A DNA stretch of 64,000 nucleotides from Gilvimarinus chinensis DSM 19667 (GCF_000377745.1 NZ_KB898706.1:62001-126000), one strand, 5' to 3'; shown: positions 25,930-36,965, counted from the first letter of the stretch. A program made the numbers and translations. Notes: generated by a model from the sequence alone, not told the origin.

Positions 25930-25980
25930 ATGAATATGATTGATACAAGCCGCGCGTCTTGCAGCGGAGGTTGGCTGTGA
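25930..25980 (+). CDS. Short upstream ORF (16 codons) coupled to the symporter gene
   Basis: ATG at 25930 is preceded by AGAAGGA. It opens a 16-codon frame, MNMIDTSRASCSGGWL, whose TGA (25978-25980) overlaps the GTG start of the symporter (25977). The GGAGG Shine-Dalgarno of the symporter lies inside its last codons. The arrangement looks like a translated leader coupled to the main gene. It is too short for protein-level evidence and was found by reading the start region. Confidence 0.45.
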   Translation: MNMIDTSRASCSGGWL

Positions 25981-27236
25981 CTCTTACGAAGCGAATTCTA
26001 TTGGCAATGGTTTTGGGTATTGCTGTTGGGCTGGTGCTGAACCTGGTCTATACGCCCGGTGGCTGGCTGGATCGTTTTATTGTGCACGGCGCATTCGATA
26101 TCGTTGGAACCATCTTTGTTAACTCCCTGAAGCTTCTGGTGGTGCCCCTGGTGTTTGTGTCGCTGGTGTGTGGTACGGCCTCTTTAGGGGCGCAGAGTCG
26201 CATGGGGCCCATGGCGGCAAAAACCATTGGCCTGTACGTGTTGACTACAGCTATAGCGATTACCTTGGCGATTGCTGTGGCCAGTGTGTTGGGGCCTGGG
26301 AAAAGCCTCGGGCTGACCGCTTCAGGTGTTGCTGATGCCAGCTTCAGCGTTTCATTGAAAGACACTATTATCAATATCTTTCCCTCCAACCCCGTGCAAG
26401 CCATGGCCGACGGGGTCATGTTACAAGTGATTGTGTTTGCGGTGCTTTTTGGTATCGCCATCAGCCGCACGGGTGAGAAAGGCAAGCCAGTCGCCAGCTT
26501 TTTTAACAACCTCAATGAGGTTGTGATGCAAATGATTCTGATGCTGGTGCAGCTGGCCCCTTATGGTGTGTTTTGCTTGTTGGCAAAGCTGTTTGCCAGT
26601 ATGGGGTTTGAGGTGTTTGAAGATTTACTGTTTTATTTCTTTACGGTTATCGGGGTGTTACTGCTGCAGTGTTTTGTCGTGTACCCCGCGCTGCTAAAAG
26701 CTTTTGCCGGGCTGAATCCGCTGGTGTTTTTCCGCAAAATGTATCCGGTTCAAGTGTTTGCCTTCAGCACAGCATCAAGCAACGCGACCTTGCCCTACAC
26801 CCTCAGCACTGTAGAGAAAAAACTGGGGGTGGATAATAAAGTGGCCTCTTTTACTCTGCCTTTGGGCGCCACCATCAACATGGACGGTACATCAATAATG
26901 CAGGGGGTCGCGACGGTGTTTATCGCGCAGGCCTACGGCGTTGATGTGGGTCTTACCGGGTATCTGATGGTGGTATTAACAGCAACCTTAGCCTCTATTG
27001 GTACGGCAGGGGTGCCAGGGGTTGGTATGGTGACGTTGACCATGGTGCTACAGCAGGCGGGCTTACCGATTGAAGAGGGGATTGCACTGATTATCGGGGT
27101 CGACAGGTTACTGGATATGTTGCGAACTTCGGTAAATGTGACAGGAGACGCAACAGTGACGACAGTGGTTGCTAAAAGTGAAGCCCTGCTTGAGCCTGAT
27201 ATTTATAACGCTGACATGGCGGAAGTTCGCCAATAA
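25977..27236 (+). CDS. Dicarboxylate/amino acid:cation symporter (DAACS family)
   Basis: The 419-residue GltP/DctA-type transporter takes up dicarboxylates or acidic amino acids with H+ or Na+. The family signature spans SSNATLPYTLSTVEKKLG, the LPLGATINMDGTSIMQG motif and the DRLLDMLRTSVNVTGDA helix with substrate-contact Asp and Asn. Eight hydrophobic segments plus two re-entrant loops are expected. I use the GTG at 25977 because GGAGG lies six bases upstream; the TTG at 25959 lacks one. The gene is single and ends at a strong terminator. Confidence 0.9.
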   Translation: MTLTKRILLAMVLGIAVGLVLNLVYTPGGWLDRFIVHGAFDIVGTIFVNSLKLLVVPLVFVSLVCGTASLGAQSRMGPMAAKTIGLYVLTTAIAITLAIAVASVLGPGKSLGLTASGVADASFSVSLKDTIINIFPSNPVQAMADGVMLQVIVFAVLFGIAISRTGEKGKPVASFFNNLNEVVMQMILMLVQLAPYGVFCLLAKLFASMGFEVFEDLLFYFFTVIGVLLLQCFVVYPALLKAFAGLNPLVFFRKMYPVQVFAFSTASSNATLPYTLSTVEKKLGVDNKVASFTLPLGATINMDGTSIMQGVATVFIAQAYGVDVGLTGYLMVVLTATLASIGTAGVPGVGMVTLTMVLQQAGLPIEEGIALIIGVDRLLDMLRTSVNVTGDATVTTVVAKSEALLEPDIYNADMAEVRQ

Positions 27237-27237
27237 A

Positions 27238-27259
27238 AAAACCGGCCTAAGCCGGTTTT
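27238..27259. terminator. Bidirectional Rho-independent terminator
   Basis: A 9-bp stem (AAAACCGGC at 27238-27246, GCCGGTTTT at 27251-27259) closes a CTAA loop. T runs follow on both strands. It lies between the stops of the convergent symporter and HDOD genes and can serve both. Confidence 0.85.
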
Positions 27260-27278
27260 AGGTGCGCCCTGTCAGCCT

Positions 27279-28679
27279 TTAGTTAGGTGACAGGGCGCCA
27301 GCAATATGTTCAAGCTCTTCGGTGGACTCAATAATATTAAGTATGGCCGCTTCGGCTTTATCCCGGCTTAAACCCAGCTCATTGAACAGTGAGTCGGGGA
27401 TAGCCACTTTAGGCCCGATGATAACTCCTTGTTGTCGCAATAGGGCGTTTGCAATATAAACCAGCTTCGCGTAAGCAGAGTGTTCGCCTTGGTAGTGGGC
27501 ATTGTTCTGCTCGCGCAAACCGATGACGACCTCATCGGGCATATTCCACAACTCCATTAATGTACTGGCAATCTGGTCGCGGGTAATACCCAAAAGGTGG
27601 CGCTCTATACTCTGCGGAGTGACGTGGGGATTGGCCTCGCTTAAACGGCAGTACTGTGAGTAATAGGGAGGGAAAACTTCGGCCATAACCAGTGCGCCGA
27701 AATTATGCAGCAGGCCTGTTAAATACGCCATGCCAAAACTGGGGCGTTGTTCGCGGGGTATGGCGGCTACCAACCCTTCAATAGTGGCGGCCATATATAC
27801 CGCTTGTTGCCAATATTTTAGCTCGCCCTCCGGGCCGTCTTTGGGTAAGGATATGGTTTTGCCCAACGCGAGACCAAGGGCCAGGTTGAGTACCATATCG
27901 AAGCCTAGTACGCGAACAATGGCATCGTGTATGGATTTGATTTTGCCAGGGGCAGAATAATAAGGGGAGGCGGCCCAGCTGACCACTTGAGCCGCTAAGC
28001 TGGGGTCTGTTTCTACAATTTGCGCTAAATCGGAAATGTCTGCGTTTGGATCCACCCGTAGTTTAATAATACGTTGTGCCGTGTCCGATAACGGCGGTAG
28101 CTCTAACGTTTCTTCAAGGCGCTGCTTAATTCGCAAACTGGTAAAATTACGAACGGCATTTTCGATCTGCTGGGTTTGATTGGCGCTGGGTGGCGCACTT
28201 TCCAACGGGGGTAGGGGAATCGTGATATCACAAATAATGGCGTCTGTGAGCGTTTGTTGAAACTCAGACCCTAACACCCGAATCAGTTGAGACTCGTCGC
28301 CCGAGTCCAGTAGTAAGTCATCGCGCTGTAGCAAGTTTTGGTCAACGAGGGTGAGCAGGCCCGCTACCTGAGGTAAAGCCGGTACGGAGTTACACTGATG
28401 AGTGTCGTAAAATTTCTGTAAGGCCTGCTCGCCTGCGGCTCTTAGGTTGCGGTTGAGGTGATGATTAATAGCACTGATGTCGAGCAGGCTATCGGCTGAA
28501 AACACCACTTGAACCTGGCCAATATCATCTTGCAGCAGGATTGAGCGAGCTGCCCCGACACTGCGCAGGTGCTCATCATGCCAGATGAGTGAGTTACCTT
28601 CTTGTACGGGGGTGGCGGTCAGGTCGTAACGAATATTCTGGTTACTGAGTAACGTTTCGACATTGGTGGGTACTGGCAC
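27279..28679 (-). CDS. HDOD-domain protein with N-terminal YbaK-like domain
   Basis: The C-terminal part (about residues 205-400) is an HDOD domain: LPPLSDTAQRIIKLRVDPNA, ETDPSLAAQVVSWAASPYY and YLTGLLHNFGALVMAEVFP. HDOD proteins lack HD phosphohydrolase activity and act as signalling scaffolds. The first 150 residues (VPTNVETLLSNQNIRYDL) resemble the YbaK/aminoacyl-tRNA-editing fold. I place the start at the GTG at 28679, nine bases after AGGAG (466 residues); the longer frame adds 62 residues without family character. It probably links to c-di-GMP or stress signalling, but no partner is visible. Confidence 0.8.
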   Translation of the reverse strand: MPVPTNVETLLSNQNIRYDLTATPVQEGNSLIWHDEHLRSVGAARSILLQDDIGQVQVVFSADSLLDISAINHHLNRNLRAAGEQALQKFYDTHQCNSVPALPQVAGLLTLVDQNLLQRDDLLLDSGDESQLIRVLGSEFQQTLTDAIICDITIPLPPLESAPPSANQTQQIENAVRNFTSLRIKQRLEETLELPPLSDTAQRIIKLRVDPNADISDLAQIVETDPSLAAQVVSWAASPYYSAPGKIKSIHDAIVRVLGFDMVLNLALGLALGKTISLPKDGPEGELKYWQQAVYMAATIEGLVAAIPREQRPSFGMAYLTGLLHNFGALVMAEVFPPYYSQYCRLSEANPHVTPQSIERHLLGITRDQIASTLMELWNMPDEVVIGLREQNNAHYQGEHSAYAKLVYIANALLRQQGVIIGPKVAIPDSLFNELGLSRDKAEAAILNIIESTEELEHIAGALSPN

Positions 28680-28898
28680 GTGAAAAATCTCCTGTGAACT
28701 AGCCGCGCGACCATTTTTGGGGTCGTCTCTTACCGTGTTTTGTTTCGTTCTGGTGGTAAGTGAATGGCATTCTATGCAGAGTAGCAGTAAATATAGTGGC
28801 TTATAGAGCTTAATACTACGCTTGACGTGAATTAGTGCATATTTTTCGGAAAAATGCCGTTGCAACCGGAAAGTGCTGGTTTCTTTTTAAACACCCAT

Positions 28899-30986
28899 TT
28901 AAGCCCCCAGATATTGTTCACGGCCACCTAGCCAGCGTTCTACAACTGCGGCGGCTTGTTCGGGGTAATGCGCTACCATCAGTTCGGCCGCCTCGCGTAC
29001 GGCAGGTAAAAGGTGACTATCGCGGGCAAGATCGGCAATGCGAAATTCCATCTCACCTGTTTGCTTCGTGCCCAGCACTTCGCCAGGGCCGCGCAGTTCC
29101 AAGTCTTGTTCGGCAATATAAAAGCCATCGTTGCTTTCGCGCATAACTCGCAAGCGGGATTTGGCGTGCTTCGATAACGGCGAGCCGTACAGTAATACGC
29201 AGGCACTGGCAGCTGCTCCTCGACCCACTCGGCCACGCAATTGATGCAACTGTGACAGCCCCAGGCGCTCGGGGTTTTCAATAATCATCAGACTGGCGTT
29301 GGGCACATCCACGCCGACTTCGATGACCGTAGTGGCGACCAATAGCTGGGTGTTTCCGGCTTTAAAATCACTCATAACGGCGTCTTTCTCGGCGCCTTTC
29401 ATACGTCCGTGTACCAAGGCCACATTAAGCCCCGGCAGTTGTTGCTGCAAGGTGGCGGCGGTGGCTTCGGCGGCTTGAGCTTCAAGGGCTTCAGATTCTT
29501 CAATTAAGGTGCACACCCAGTACGCTTGACGGCCCGAGGCGCAGGCAGCGCGCACTCGCTGGATAACTTGATCGCGTCGATCGTCCGCGATTACCGCTGT
29601 AGCGACCGGGGTGCGGCCGGGAGGCAGTTCATCAATCACGGAACAATCCAAGTCGGCATAAGCACTCATGGCAAGGGTGCGTGGAATTGGCGTTGCGGTC
29701 ATGATCAATTGATGTGGCGTGAAGCCCTGTGGTGCTTTATTGCTTAGCGCTAAACGCTGATGAACACCGAAGCGGTGTTGTTCATCGATAATCGCGAGGG
29801 CTAAATCTGCAAAGGTGACATCGTCTTGAAAAAGCGCATGGGTTCCGATCACCAATTGCGCTTCACCGCTGGCAATGGCCGCTAAGGCCTCACGTTTTTC
29901 TTTAGCCCGCATGCGACCGCTGAGAAAAACGGGCGTGATGCCGAGAGGGGCGAGCCAGGCACTGAAGTTGAGGCGGTGCTGTTCGGCGAGAATTTCGGTG
30001 GGCGCCATGACCGCCGCCTGTTTGCCACAGGCTATGGCACTTAGCGCAGCAAGTGCCGCGACGATGGTTTTTCCTGAGCCGACATCCCCCTGCACCAGAC
30101 GCAGCATAGGCTCGCGTTTGTTGAGATCCGTTGCGATCTCTGCGTTAACACGCTCCTGTGCCCGGGTCAGCGAGAAAGGTAAGTGTGCTTTCAGCTGTTC
30201 GCCCAGCCTTTGTTGGTCAGTGAGCGGGGGCGCTCTGTGTTGTTTTGCCCTGGCGCGAAATTGCAACATGCTCAGCTGTTGGGCCAACAGCTCTTCAAAG
30301 GCCAGGCGCTGCTGATAGGGGTGTATGCCGTCCGCCAGCTGTTGCAGGTTGGCATCGGCCGGCGGTTGGTGTAACAGGCGCAGTGCATCGGCCAGCGGGA
30401 TCTGATGCAGCTGGCGGCGCACTGGCTCGGGCAGTAACTCCTCAATGGGGGTGTACTGCAATTGCTCCAGCGCCTGTTGCGTCAGGGTTCGCAGGCGCGG
30501 CTGGGTTAATCCCTCTGTTGTCGGATAGTGAGGAGTCAGGCTGCCCGCGAGAGGCGTAGGCTGCGTCTGATCCAGCAGTTCGTATTCAGGGTGCACCATT
30601 TCCAGCCCGTTTGCACCGCGCCTGGCTTCGCCAAAACAGCGCAGTTTTGCACCCGCAACCAAGCGTTGTTTTTGCGCAGCATTAAAATGAAAAAAGCGTA
30701 AGCTCAGCGTACCTGTGCCATCCTGAATTCGGCACAGCAGTGAGCGGCGCTTGCCATACACAACATCCGCGGCGCGGACGTCACCCTCCACCACGGCGCT
30801 TATTGACGGCTGCAGAGCCCCGATGGGGAGAACGCGAGTGCGGTCAGCGTAGCGCCCCGGCAAGTGAAAGAGCAGCTGCTGCACCGTGAAGATACCCAGC
30901 TTTTCTAGCTTGCCTTGCAGCGCCGGCCCCACGCCTTTGAGGGCGCTGACAGGTAGGGTGGCGAGGCCGTCGCCCGATTTGACCAA
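28899..30986 (-). CDS. recG: ATP-dependent DNA helicase RecG
   Basis: RecG remodels stalled replication forks and branch-migrates Holliday junctions. The 695-residue length is normal. In order: an N-terminal wedge/OB domain, Walker A GDVGSGKT near residue 300, the DEQHRFG box, TATPIPRTLAM, then helicase C motifs (VHGRMKGAEKD, TTVIEVGVDVPNAS, QLRGRVGRG). The gene follows oxyR by ten bases, an arrangement also known from Pseudomonas. Confidence 0.96.
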   Translation of the reverse strand: MVKSGDGLATLPVSALKGVGPALQGKLEKLGIFTVQQLLFHLPGRYADRTRVLPIGALQPSISAVVEGDVRAADVVYGKRRSLLCRIQDGTGTLSLRFFHFNAAQKQRLVAGAKLRCFGEARRGANGLEMVHPEYELLDQTQPTPLAGSLTPHYPTTEGLTQPRLRTLTQQALEQLQYTPIEELLPEPVRRQLHQIPLADALRLLHQPPADANLQQLADGIHPYQQRLAFEELLAQQLSMLQFRARAKQHRAPPLTDQQRLGEQLKAHLPFSLTRAQERVNAEIATDLNKREPMLRLVQGDVGSGKTIVAALAALSAIACGKQAAVMAPTEILAEQHRLNFSAWLAPLGITPVFLSGRMRAKEKREALAAIASGEAQLVIGTHALFQDDVTFADLALAIIDEQHRFGVHQRLALSNKAPQGFTPHQLIMTATPIPRTLAMSAYADLDCSVIDELPPGRTPVATAVIADDRRDQVIQRVRAACASGRQAYWVCTLIEESEALEAQAAEATAATLQQQLPGLNVALVHGRMKGAEKDAVMSDFKAGNTQLLVATTVIEVGVDVPNASLMIIENPERLGLSQLHQLRGRVGRGAAASACVLLYGSPLSKHAKSRLRVMRESNDGFYIAEQDLELRGPGEVLGTKQTGEMEFRIADLARDSHLLPAVREAAELMVAHYPEQAAAVVERWLGGREQYLGA

Positions 30987-30996
30987 GGTTTAGCCC

Positions 30997-31932
30997 CTAA
31001 TTTACAAGCTCGATCAGCGGGTTATCACGCTGGCTACGGCGAATCGCGCTGCGCAGGGCATCTACGGCTTTGAAGCGCGGAAAGCTGGCTCGCCAGGCCA
31101 AAGCTACTGTGCGCTGCGGCCCTTGGCCGCTAAACGGCCGGGTTACCAGTACGTCCTCGCTGTAACCGGCGGTGCTTGCTGCCGAGACAGGCAGTATGGT
31201 GATGCCCAGGCCAGAGGCTACCATGTGACGCAGAGTTTCCAGTGAGCTTCCTTCCGCCGCGGTTCGCACTTTGCCCTTACCCGCTTCTAGCGAGGGTTGC
31301 AGGTTGGGACAGGTCTCGAGTACCTGATCGCGGAAGCAGTGGCCCTCGCCCAGCAGTAAGACTTCTTCGTCGTCCAGCGCGCGTGGGTCAACGGTCTCGT
31401 TGGCTGCTAGCGGGTGGTCTTTGCGCAGAAGCACTACAAACGGTTCTTCATAAAGTGGTTGGGTAACGACATCCGCCTCTGTAAAAGGCAGGGCGACGAT
31501 AATAACGTCCAGCTCGCCTTTGCGTAGCTTGGTACGCAGGGTGCCTGTGTACCCTTCCTCTACATACAGGGGCATGGCGGAGGCTTCTTTTTGCAACTCG
31601 GGAATAAAATAGGGCAGCAAATAGGGGCCAATGGTAAAAATGGCCCCCACAGCCAGCGGGCTGGATAGCTGATCTTTACCTTCATTGGCGATATCTTTAA
31701 TCGCGGATGTTTGCTCTAGCACCAAATTGGCCTGGGCGACGATTTTTTCCCCCAGAGGTGTGGCGGACACACGGGATTTAGAACGCTCGAAAAGGGCCAC
31801 GCCCAATTCCTCTTCCAGCTTTTTGACCGCAATGCTAAGGGTGGGCTGACTAACGAAGCAGCGTTCCGCTGCGCGGCCGAAGTGTTGCTCCTGGGCGAGG
31901 GTGACGATATAGCGCAATTCTGTCAGAGTCAT
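30997..31932 (-). CDS. oxyR: Hydrogen peroxide-sensing LysR regulator OxyR
   Basis: OxyR activates antioxidant genes when its two cysteines form a disulfide. The ATG at 31932 puts the redox cysteines at Cys199 (GEGHCFRDQ) and Cys208, the same numbers as in Escherichia coli OxyR, so I prefer it to the TTG three codons earlier. The N-terminal helix-turn-helix (FGRAAERCFVSQPTLS) is typical. It is 10 bp upstream of recG and divergent from the epimerase-like gene. Confidence 0.95.
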   Translation of the reverse strand: MTLTELRYIVTLAQEQHFGRAAERCFVSQPTLSIAVKKLEEELGVALFERSKSRVSATPLGEKIVAQANLVLEQTSAIKDIANEGKDQLSSPLAVGAIFTIGPYLLPYFIPELQKEASAMPLYVEEGYTGTLRTKLRKGELDVIIVALPFTEADVVTQPLYEEPFVVLLRKDHPLAANETVDPRALDDEEVLLLGEGHCFRDQVLETCPNLQPSLEAGKGKVRTAAEGSSLETLRHMVASGLGITILPVSAASTAGYSEDVLVTRPFSGQGPQRTVALAWRASFPRFKAVDALRSAIRRSQRDNPLIELVN

Positions 31933-31976
31933 GGGCTTCAAATCATTAAGTGAACGATGGGTAGCAATCTAGCAAA

Positions 31977-32801
31977 ATGGATAGAAAAAAACTATTGATA
32001 ATCGGCTGTGGAGATCTGGGAGAGCGTTTGGCCAACCAGGTAAGTGATGATTTTGAGGTGTACGGCTTGCGCCGTAAGCCTCCCTTGAGGGGCGCTGAGT
32101 GTATCCACTACTTGCGTGGAGATGCGTCAGACGAAAACACCATGCGTTCCGTGTTGGCGAGAGAATTTGCCGCGATAGTGCTTACCCTCACTCCTTCGGC
32201 TCGCAGCGATGAGGGATATCGACACGGTTATGTCGAGCCTTGCCAGGCGTTGGTGCGGGCGCTGGCAGGGCGTTCGCCGCGGGTAATCATGGTCAGCAGC
32301 ACGGCGGTTTACGGCCAGAGTGACGGACAGTGGGTGGATGAGACCTCATTAGCGACGCCACCTCGCTATAACGGAACGCGTTTACTAGAAGCCGAATCGG
32401 TTTTAGCCGATGCAAAGCTACCATTGGTAACCCTGCGTTTAGCGGGTATTTACGGGCCGGGCCGGACCCGGTTGCTGCAATCGGTGGCCGAAGGTAACGC
32501 TAAGGCATCCCCTGCCTTTACCAATCGAATTCACGCGGATGATTGTGCGGGATTTATGGCTTGGGTTCTGCGTATGGAAAACCCCTTGCCGCTCTACCTG
32601 GTGAGTGATGGTGAGGCGCCCACCAAAGCGGAGGTGGTGAGTTGGTTGGCCAGTGAGATGGGGGTGGCAACTCCGCCGACGGAGGTTGTCGATAATATGA
32701 ACAAACGGGTCGATAACCGGCGCATGTTGGCCACCGGTTATACATTGAGGTATCAGGATTTTAGAGCCGGATTTGCCTCGGTTATCCCGCGCTCACCATA
32801 A
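31977..32801 (+). CDS. NAD(P)-dependent epimerase-like protein (YeeZ type)
   Basis: A Rossmann start ([16 protein letters not shown]) and the loop [12 protein letters not shown] mark an extended SDR fold. The region after it ([27 protein letters not shown]) matches YeeZ-like proteins, which lack a proven substrate. The usual YxxxK pair is not obvious ([10 protein letters not shown]), so it may not be a standard epimerase. Its 3' end overlaps the end of ridA by 20 bp, tail to tail. Confidence 0.8.
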   Translation: MDRKKLLIIGCGDLGERLANQVSDDFEVYGLRRKPPLRGAECIHYLRGDASDENTMRSVLAREFAAIVLTLTPSARSDEGYRHGYVEPCQALVRALAGRSPRVIMVSSTAVYGQSDGQWVDETSLATPPRYNGTRLLEAESVLADAKLPLVTLRLAGIYGPGRTRLLQSVAEGNAKASPAFTNRIHADDCAGFMAWVLRMENPLPLYLVSDGEAPTKAEVVSWLASEMGVATPPTEVVDNMNKRVDNRRMLATGYTLRYQDFRAGFASVIPRSP

Positions 32802-33171
32802 TGCCGTCGGCTTCAATCTGCGCCCCTTTCGGTAATTGGCTGATACCGATCGCGGCGCGAGCCGGGTAGGGCTCAGTGAAATACTGCGCCATTACCTCGT
32901 TAACGGTAGGGAAGTTACCCAGGTCGGTCAGGTAAATGTTCAGCTTCACAATATCTTGTAAGCCACCCCCCGCTTCGGTACACACCGCCTGCAAATTTTT
33001 AAATACCTGATGAGCCTCGGCAGCAAAGTCACCGCTTACCATTTCCATGGTTTCGGGAATCAGGGGGATTTGGCCGGACAGATAAACCGTGCCGTTTACC
33101 TTAACTGCTTGCGAGTAAGTTCCGATCGCTTCGGGGGCGTTATCTGTGTGGATGATAGCTTTATTGGGCAT
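32782..33171 (-). CDS. ridA: Enamine/imine deaminase RidA
   Basis: RidA hydrolyses reactive 2-aminoacrylate and related enamines made by PLP enzymes. The ATG at 33171 gives 129 residues with the family motifs [24 protein letters not shown] and the C-terminal [21 protein letters not shown], including the substrate-binding Arg. The longer frame only adds unrelated upstream residues. It follows spoT by 95 bp, as in other gammaproteobacteria (gmk-rpoZ-spoT-ridA). A second RidA is encoded at 44041. Confidence 0.95.
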   Translation of the reverse strand: MPNKAIIHTDNAPEAIGTYSQAVKVNGTVYLSGQIPLIPETMEMVSGDFAAEAHQVFKNLQAVCTEAGGGLQDIVKLNIYLTDLGNFPTVNEVMAQYFTEPYPARAAIGISQLPKGAQIEADGIMVSAG

Positions 33172-33266
33172 GAGGGTTCCGTCTTTCCAAAAGAGGCCGA
33201 GTATACCGCCTTGCTCGGCCACTCGCCAAGTTGAGGCAGGTGGCGAAACTGGATACACCCTAGGGC

Positions 33267-35381
33267 TTAGTTCTTCGCCCGCTGGATGCGAATGACAAAA
33301 CTTAAATTGCGAATGCGGCGCATAATATTGGCCAAGTGAATGCGGTTTTGTACACCGATACACAGGTTGATCACGCTGTTGTGTGCGTCACGTTCGTTGA
33401 CGTGAATGTGCTCGATGTTGCCACCTTGTTCGGTAACGCGTGTTGCTAGGGTGGCGATAATACCGCGTTCGGACTCCACCTCGACGCGAATATCCACTAA
33501 AAATTCACCCGAGACCGTCGGTGCCCAGTTCACATGGTTGATCTTTTCCGGGTTATGCCGGATTTCAGCGAGGTTGTGGCAGGTTTCCTGATGAATCACC
33601 AGGCCCTTACCCGAACTGATATGGCCGATGATTGGATCGCCTGGAATAGGGCGGCAGCATTTTGCGAAAGTAATGAGTACGCCGTCTGAGCTGTCGATGG
33701 TCAGCGGCGAGTAGATACTGCCACCGGGGGGCGTGATGTTCGCATCGGGCTGTACCAATTTGGCCACCGCGTAAGCGATACGATTTCCCAGGCCAATATC
33801 TTCACATACCGCTTCCAGTGAGCTTAATCCGGTGCCAGCGAGTAGCTTTTGTTCGTGATCTTCGCTCAGGTTATCGATATCCACCTCAATTTCAGCCAGC
33901 GCGCGGCCTAGCATCTTTTTGCCCAGGGCTACAGAGTGGTGGTGTCGCTGATTTTTCAAAAAGTGGCGAATCGCACTGCGTGCCTTACCCGAGACTGAAA
34001 AATTGAGCCAGTTAGGGTTTGGCTGCGCGCCCGGCGCAGTGATGATGGTGACTTTTTGCCCGCTTTGCAGGGGCTGCGATAAAGGCGCTAAGCGTCCATT
34101 AATGCGGCAGGCGACGCAAGTGTTGCCGATATCCGTATGCACGGCGTAGGCAAAGTCGATCGCGGTAGCGCCGTGGGGCAGCTCTACAATCCGACCTTTG
34201 GGGGTGAAAACATACACTTCATCTGGAAACAGATCGATTTTAACGTTTTCAATAAATTCCAGGGAGTCGCCCGCACGACGCTGCATCTCCAGCAGCCCCT
34301 GAACCCATTGCCGGGCGCGACTATGGCTGCTGCTGAGGGCATCGTCGCTGTTGGATTTATACAAAAAATGCGCGGCAATACCGGTGTTGGCCATTTCGTC
34401 CATTTCTTTGGTGCGAATTTGCACCTCAATGGGAACGCCGTGCATGCCCACCAATACCGTATGCAGTGATTGATAGCCATTGGCTTTCGGGATGGCAATA
34501 TAATCTTTAAACTCCCCCGCCACCGGCTTGTAAAGATTATGGATAACGCCAAGGGTGCGGTAACAGGCGTCTATGCTATCGACAATAATGCGAAAAGCGT
34601 AAACGTCCATGATTTCTTTAAAGAATTTTTTCTTCTGCCGCATTTTTTGATAAATGCTGTACAGGTGTTTTTCTCTACCAATAACGACCGCGTTTAAGGC
34701 CTCACGCCCCAGGCGTTTTTCAATGGCTGTTTGAATCTGTTCGACCAGCTCTTTGCGGTTGCCCCGCGCCGTTTTTAAGGCCGCTTGCATTCGGGTTGCC
34801 CGCAGGGGGTGCATGGCGTAAAAGCCGCGGTCTTCAAACTCCAGACGCAGATCATTCATGCCCAGCCGATGGGCGATGGGGGCATAAATTTCTAAGGTTT
34901 CTTTGGCAATGCGCCGTTTTTTGTGGGGCGGCATGGCGCCCAAGGTACGCATGTTGTGCAGCCGGTCGGCCAATTTGACTAGAATAACCCGCAGGTCATC
35001 GGCCATGGCGAGCGCCATCTTCTGGAAGTTTTCAGCCTGTTTCTCGGCCTGGGATTCGAACTCAATCTGGGTGAGCTTGCTCACCCCATCAACCAGCTCG
35101 GCTACGGTGTCGCCAAACTGTGCGGAAATGGCTTTTTTGGGGATACCGGTGTCTTCAATGACATCGTGCAGCATGGCGGCCATCAAACTTTGGTGGTCCA
35201 TGTGCATGCCGGAGAGAATATCGGCGACCGCTAGCGGGTGAGTAATATAGTCTTCACCCGAACGACGCTTTTGCCCGTCGTGGGCTTGTTCGGCATAAAA
35301 ATAGGCGCGCCTGACCTGATCGATCTGAGGGGGTTCCAAATAAGACGAAAGCCGATGGCTCAGTGCCTCAATGGTTAACAA
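33267..35381 (-). CDS. spoT: Bifunctional (p)ppGpp synthetase/hydrolase
   Basis: SpoT makes and degrades the alarmone (p)ppGpp. It has 704 residues. The hydrolase HD domain ([11 protein letters not shown], then LHDVIEDT) is intact, so hydrolysis is expected. The synthetase domain ([33 protein letters not shown]) follows, then TGS ([18 protein letters not shown]), the CCRPIPGD zinc-finger region and a C-terminal ACT domain. It sits between rpoZ and ridA. Confidence 0.97.
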   Translation of the reverse strand: MLTIEALSHRLSSYLEPPQIDQVRRAYFYAEQAHDGQKRRSGEDYITHPLAVADILSGMHMDHQSLMAAMLHDVIEDTGIPKKAISAQFGDTVAELVDGVSKLTQIEFESQAEKQAENFQKMALAMADDLRVILVKLADRLHNMRTLGAMPPHKKRRIAKETLEIYAPIAHRLGMNDLRLEFEDRGFYAMHPLRATRMQAALKTARGNRKELVEQIQTAIEKRLGREALNAVVIGREKHLYSIYQKMRQKKKFFKEIMDVYAFRIIVDSIDACYRTLGVIHNLYKPVAGEFKDYIAIPKANGYQSLHTVLVGMHGVPIEVQIRTKEMDEMANTGIAAHFLYKSNSDDALSSSHSRARQWVQGLLEMQRRAGDSLEFIENVKIDLFPDEVYVFTPKGRIVELPHGATAIDFAYAVHTDIGNTCVACRINGRLAPLSQPLQSGQKVTIITAPGAQPNPNWLNFSVSGKARSAIRHFLKNQRHHHSVALGKKMLGRALAEIEVDIDNLSEDHEQKLLAGTGLSSLEAVCEDIGLGNRIAYAVAKLVQPDANITPPGGSIYSPLTIDSSDGVLITFAKCCRPIPGDPIIGHISSGKGLVIHQETCHNLAEIRHNPEKINHVNWAPTVSGEFLVDIRVEVESERGIIATLATRVTEQGGNIEHIHVNERDAHNSVINLCIGVQNRIHLANIMRRIRNLSFVIRIQRAKN

Positions 35382-35416
35382 AGTCTTCCTCCGATCCGGT
35401 TAAAGCGCGCGCGGTA

Positions 35417-35674
35417 TTATATTTGCGGGTCGAAATTGGGTTCTTCAAGTTGCGGCGTGGGTGCCGGCTCGTCGCGTTCAGCCAAAATGCTGGCGTCGAT
35501 AAAACCTTCTTCGATTTCGCGCAGAGCGATTACGGTAGGCTTGTCGTTCTCTTCAGGAACATGGGGCTCTTTGCCGCCCACGGCGATTTGACGGGCGCGT
35601 TTGCTGCCCACCATCACTAATTCAAAGCGGTTGTCGACGTGGTCGAGGCAATCTTCAACTGTAATACGTGCCAT
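35417..35674 (-). CDS. rpoZ: RNA polymerase omega subunit
   Basis: The 85-residue omega subunit helps assemble RNA polymerase and forms part of a ppGpp site. [19 protein letters not shown] and [12 protein letters not shown] are the family hallmarks. It lies 35 bp upstream of spoT and 168 bp downstream of gmk. Confidence 0.97.
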   Translation of the reverse strand: MARITVEDCLDHVDNRFELVMVGSKRARQIAVGGKEPHVPEENDKPTVIALREIEEGFIDASILAERDEPAPTPQLEEPNFDPQI

Positions 35675-35842
35675 AGGTTGTCCGTTACTGATCTGAAAAA
35701 AATCGGGAGCTCGCGAGAATCGCGGCCTTTGGGGCTATTATGCGCGAGATTGGCGCCAAGAGCCAGTGAGGGCGGTCGCGAGCGGGGGCGCTATTGTACA
35801 CAAATTGCCCAAGGGTGGAAGTGCCAACCGGGTTACATTGCG

Positions 35843-36475
<633 letters not shown>

Positions 36476-36552
36476 TTAGATGGGGTAAGTCATTGAAAAC
36501 GGTTATTATGGCACAAGCTAAATGATTACGAACACCGGCCCGAGGAGCCCTT

Positions 36553-36762
36553 ATGTCAAACAGGTTTACCGTCGCACAAGCTGCCGACTATCTGAAGGTT
36601 AGTGAAGCCTTTGTGCAAACCATGGTGGCTAAAGGTCGCCTGGTTGCCGATGCCGATGGCTTGTATGAGCAGCAACAACTGGACGCCTTGGCGACATTAA
36701 TAGAAAAACTAAAAGGTGAAGGCATCGCTGCTATGGTGGCGACGGTTGAACAGCAGCTGTAA
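36553..36762 (+). CDS. Small excisionase-like HTH protein
   Basis: The 69-residue protein opens with a MerR/excisionase-type helix-turn-helix (FTVAQAADYLKVSEAFVQTMVAKGRL written in two helices, residues 5-30), then a helical tail. There is an AGGAG-like Shine-Dalgarno. It stands alone, with no integrase or toxin partner nearby. It may be a small regulator or an orphan antitoxin-like protein. Confidence 0.65.
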   Translation: MSNRFTVAQAADYLKVSEAFVQTMVAKGRLVADADGLYEQQQLDALATLIEKLKGEGIAAMVATVEQQL

Positions 36763-36911
36763 AAAGTGGCTAATTTTTTACCGTTAGGATGCCACGAAGA
36801 ATACGCGCTCACCTCCGCATCATTCCAATGCCGACTGTCAGTACCACCGCACTGAAAACACTCCGAACTGAGCGCGGGTCGGTAAAGCACGTGAACTAGG
36901 TATAACCTAAA

Positions 36912-36948
36912 ATCACAGGGCAACCCTCATGGTGGCTTACCCTGTGAT
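36912..36948 (-). terminator. Hairpin terminator after the lactonase-like gene
   Basis: Perfect 9-bp arms (ATCACAGGG at 36912-36920 and CCCTGTGAT at 36940-36948) close a 19-nt loop. On the minus strand the arm runs into TTTT, so it best serves the SMP-30-like gene ending at 36966. Confidence 0.6.
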
Positions 36949-36965
36949 CTAAACGTGCGACTGAG

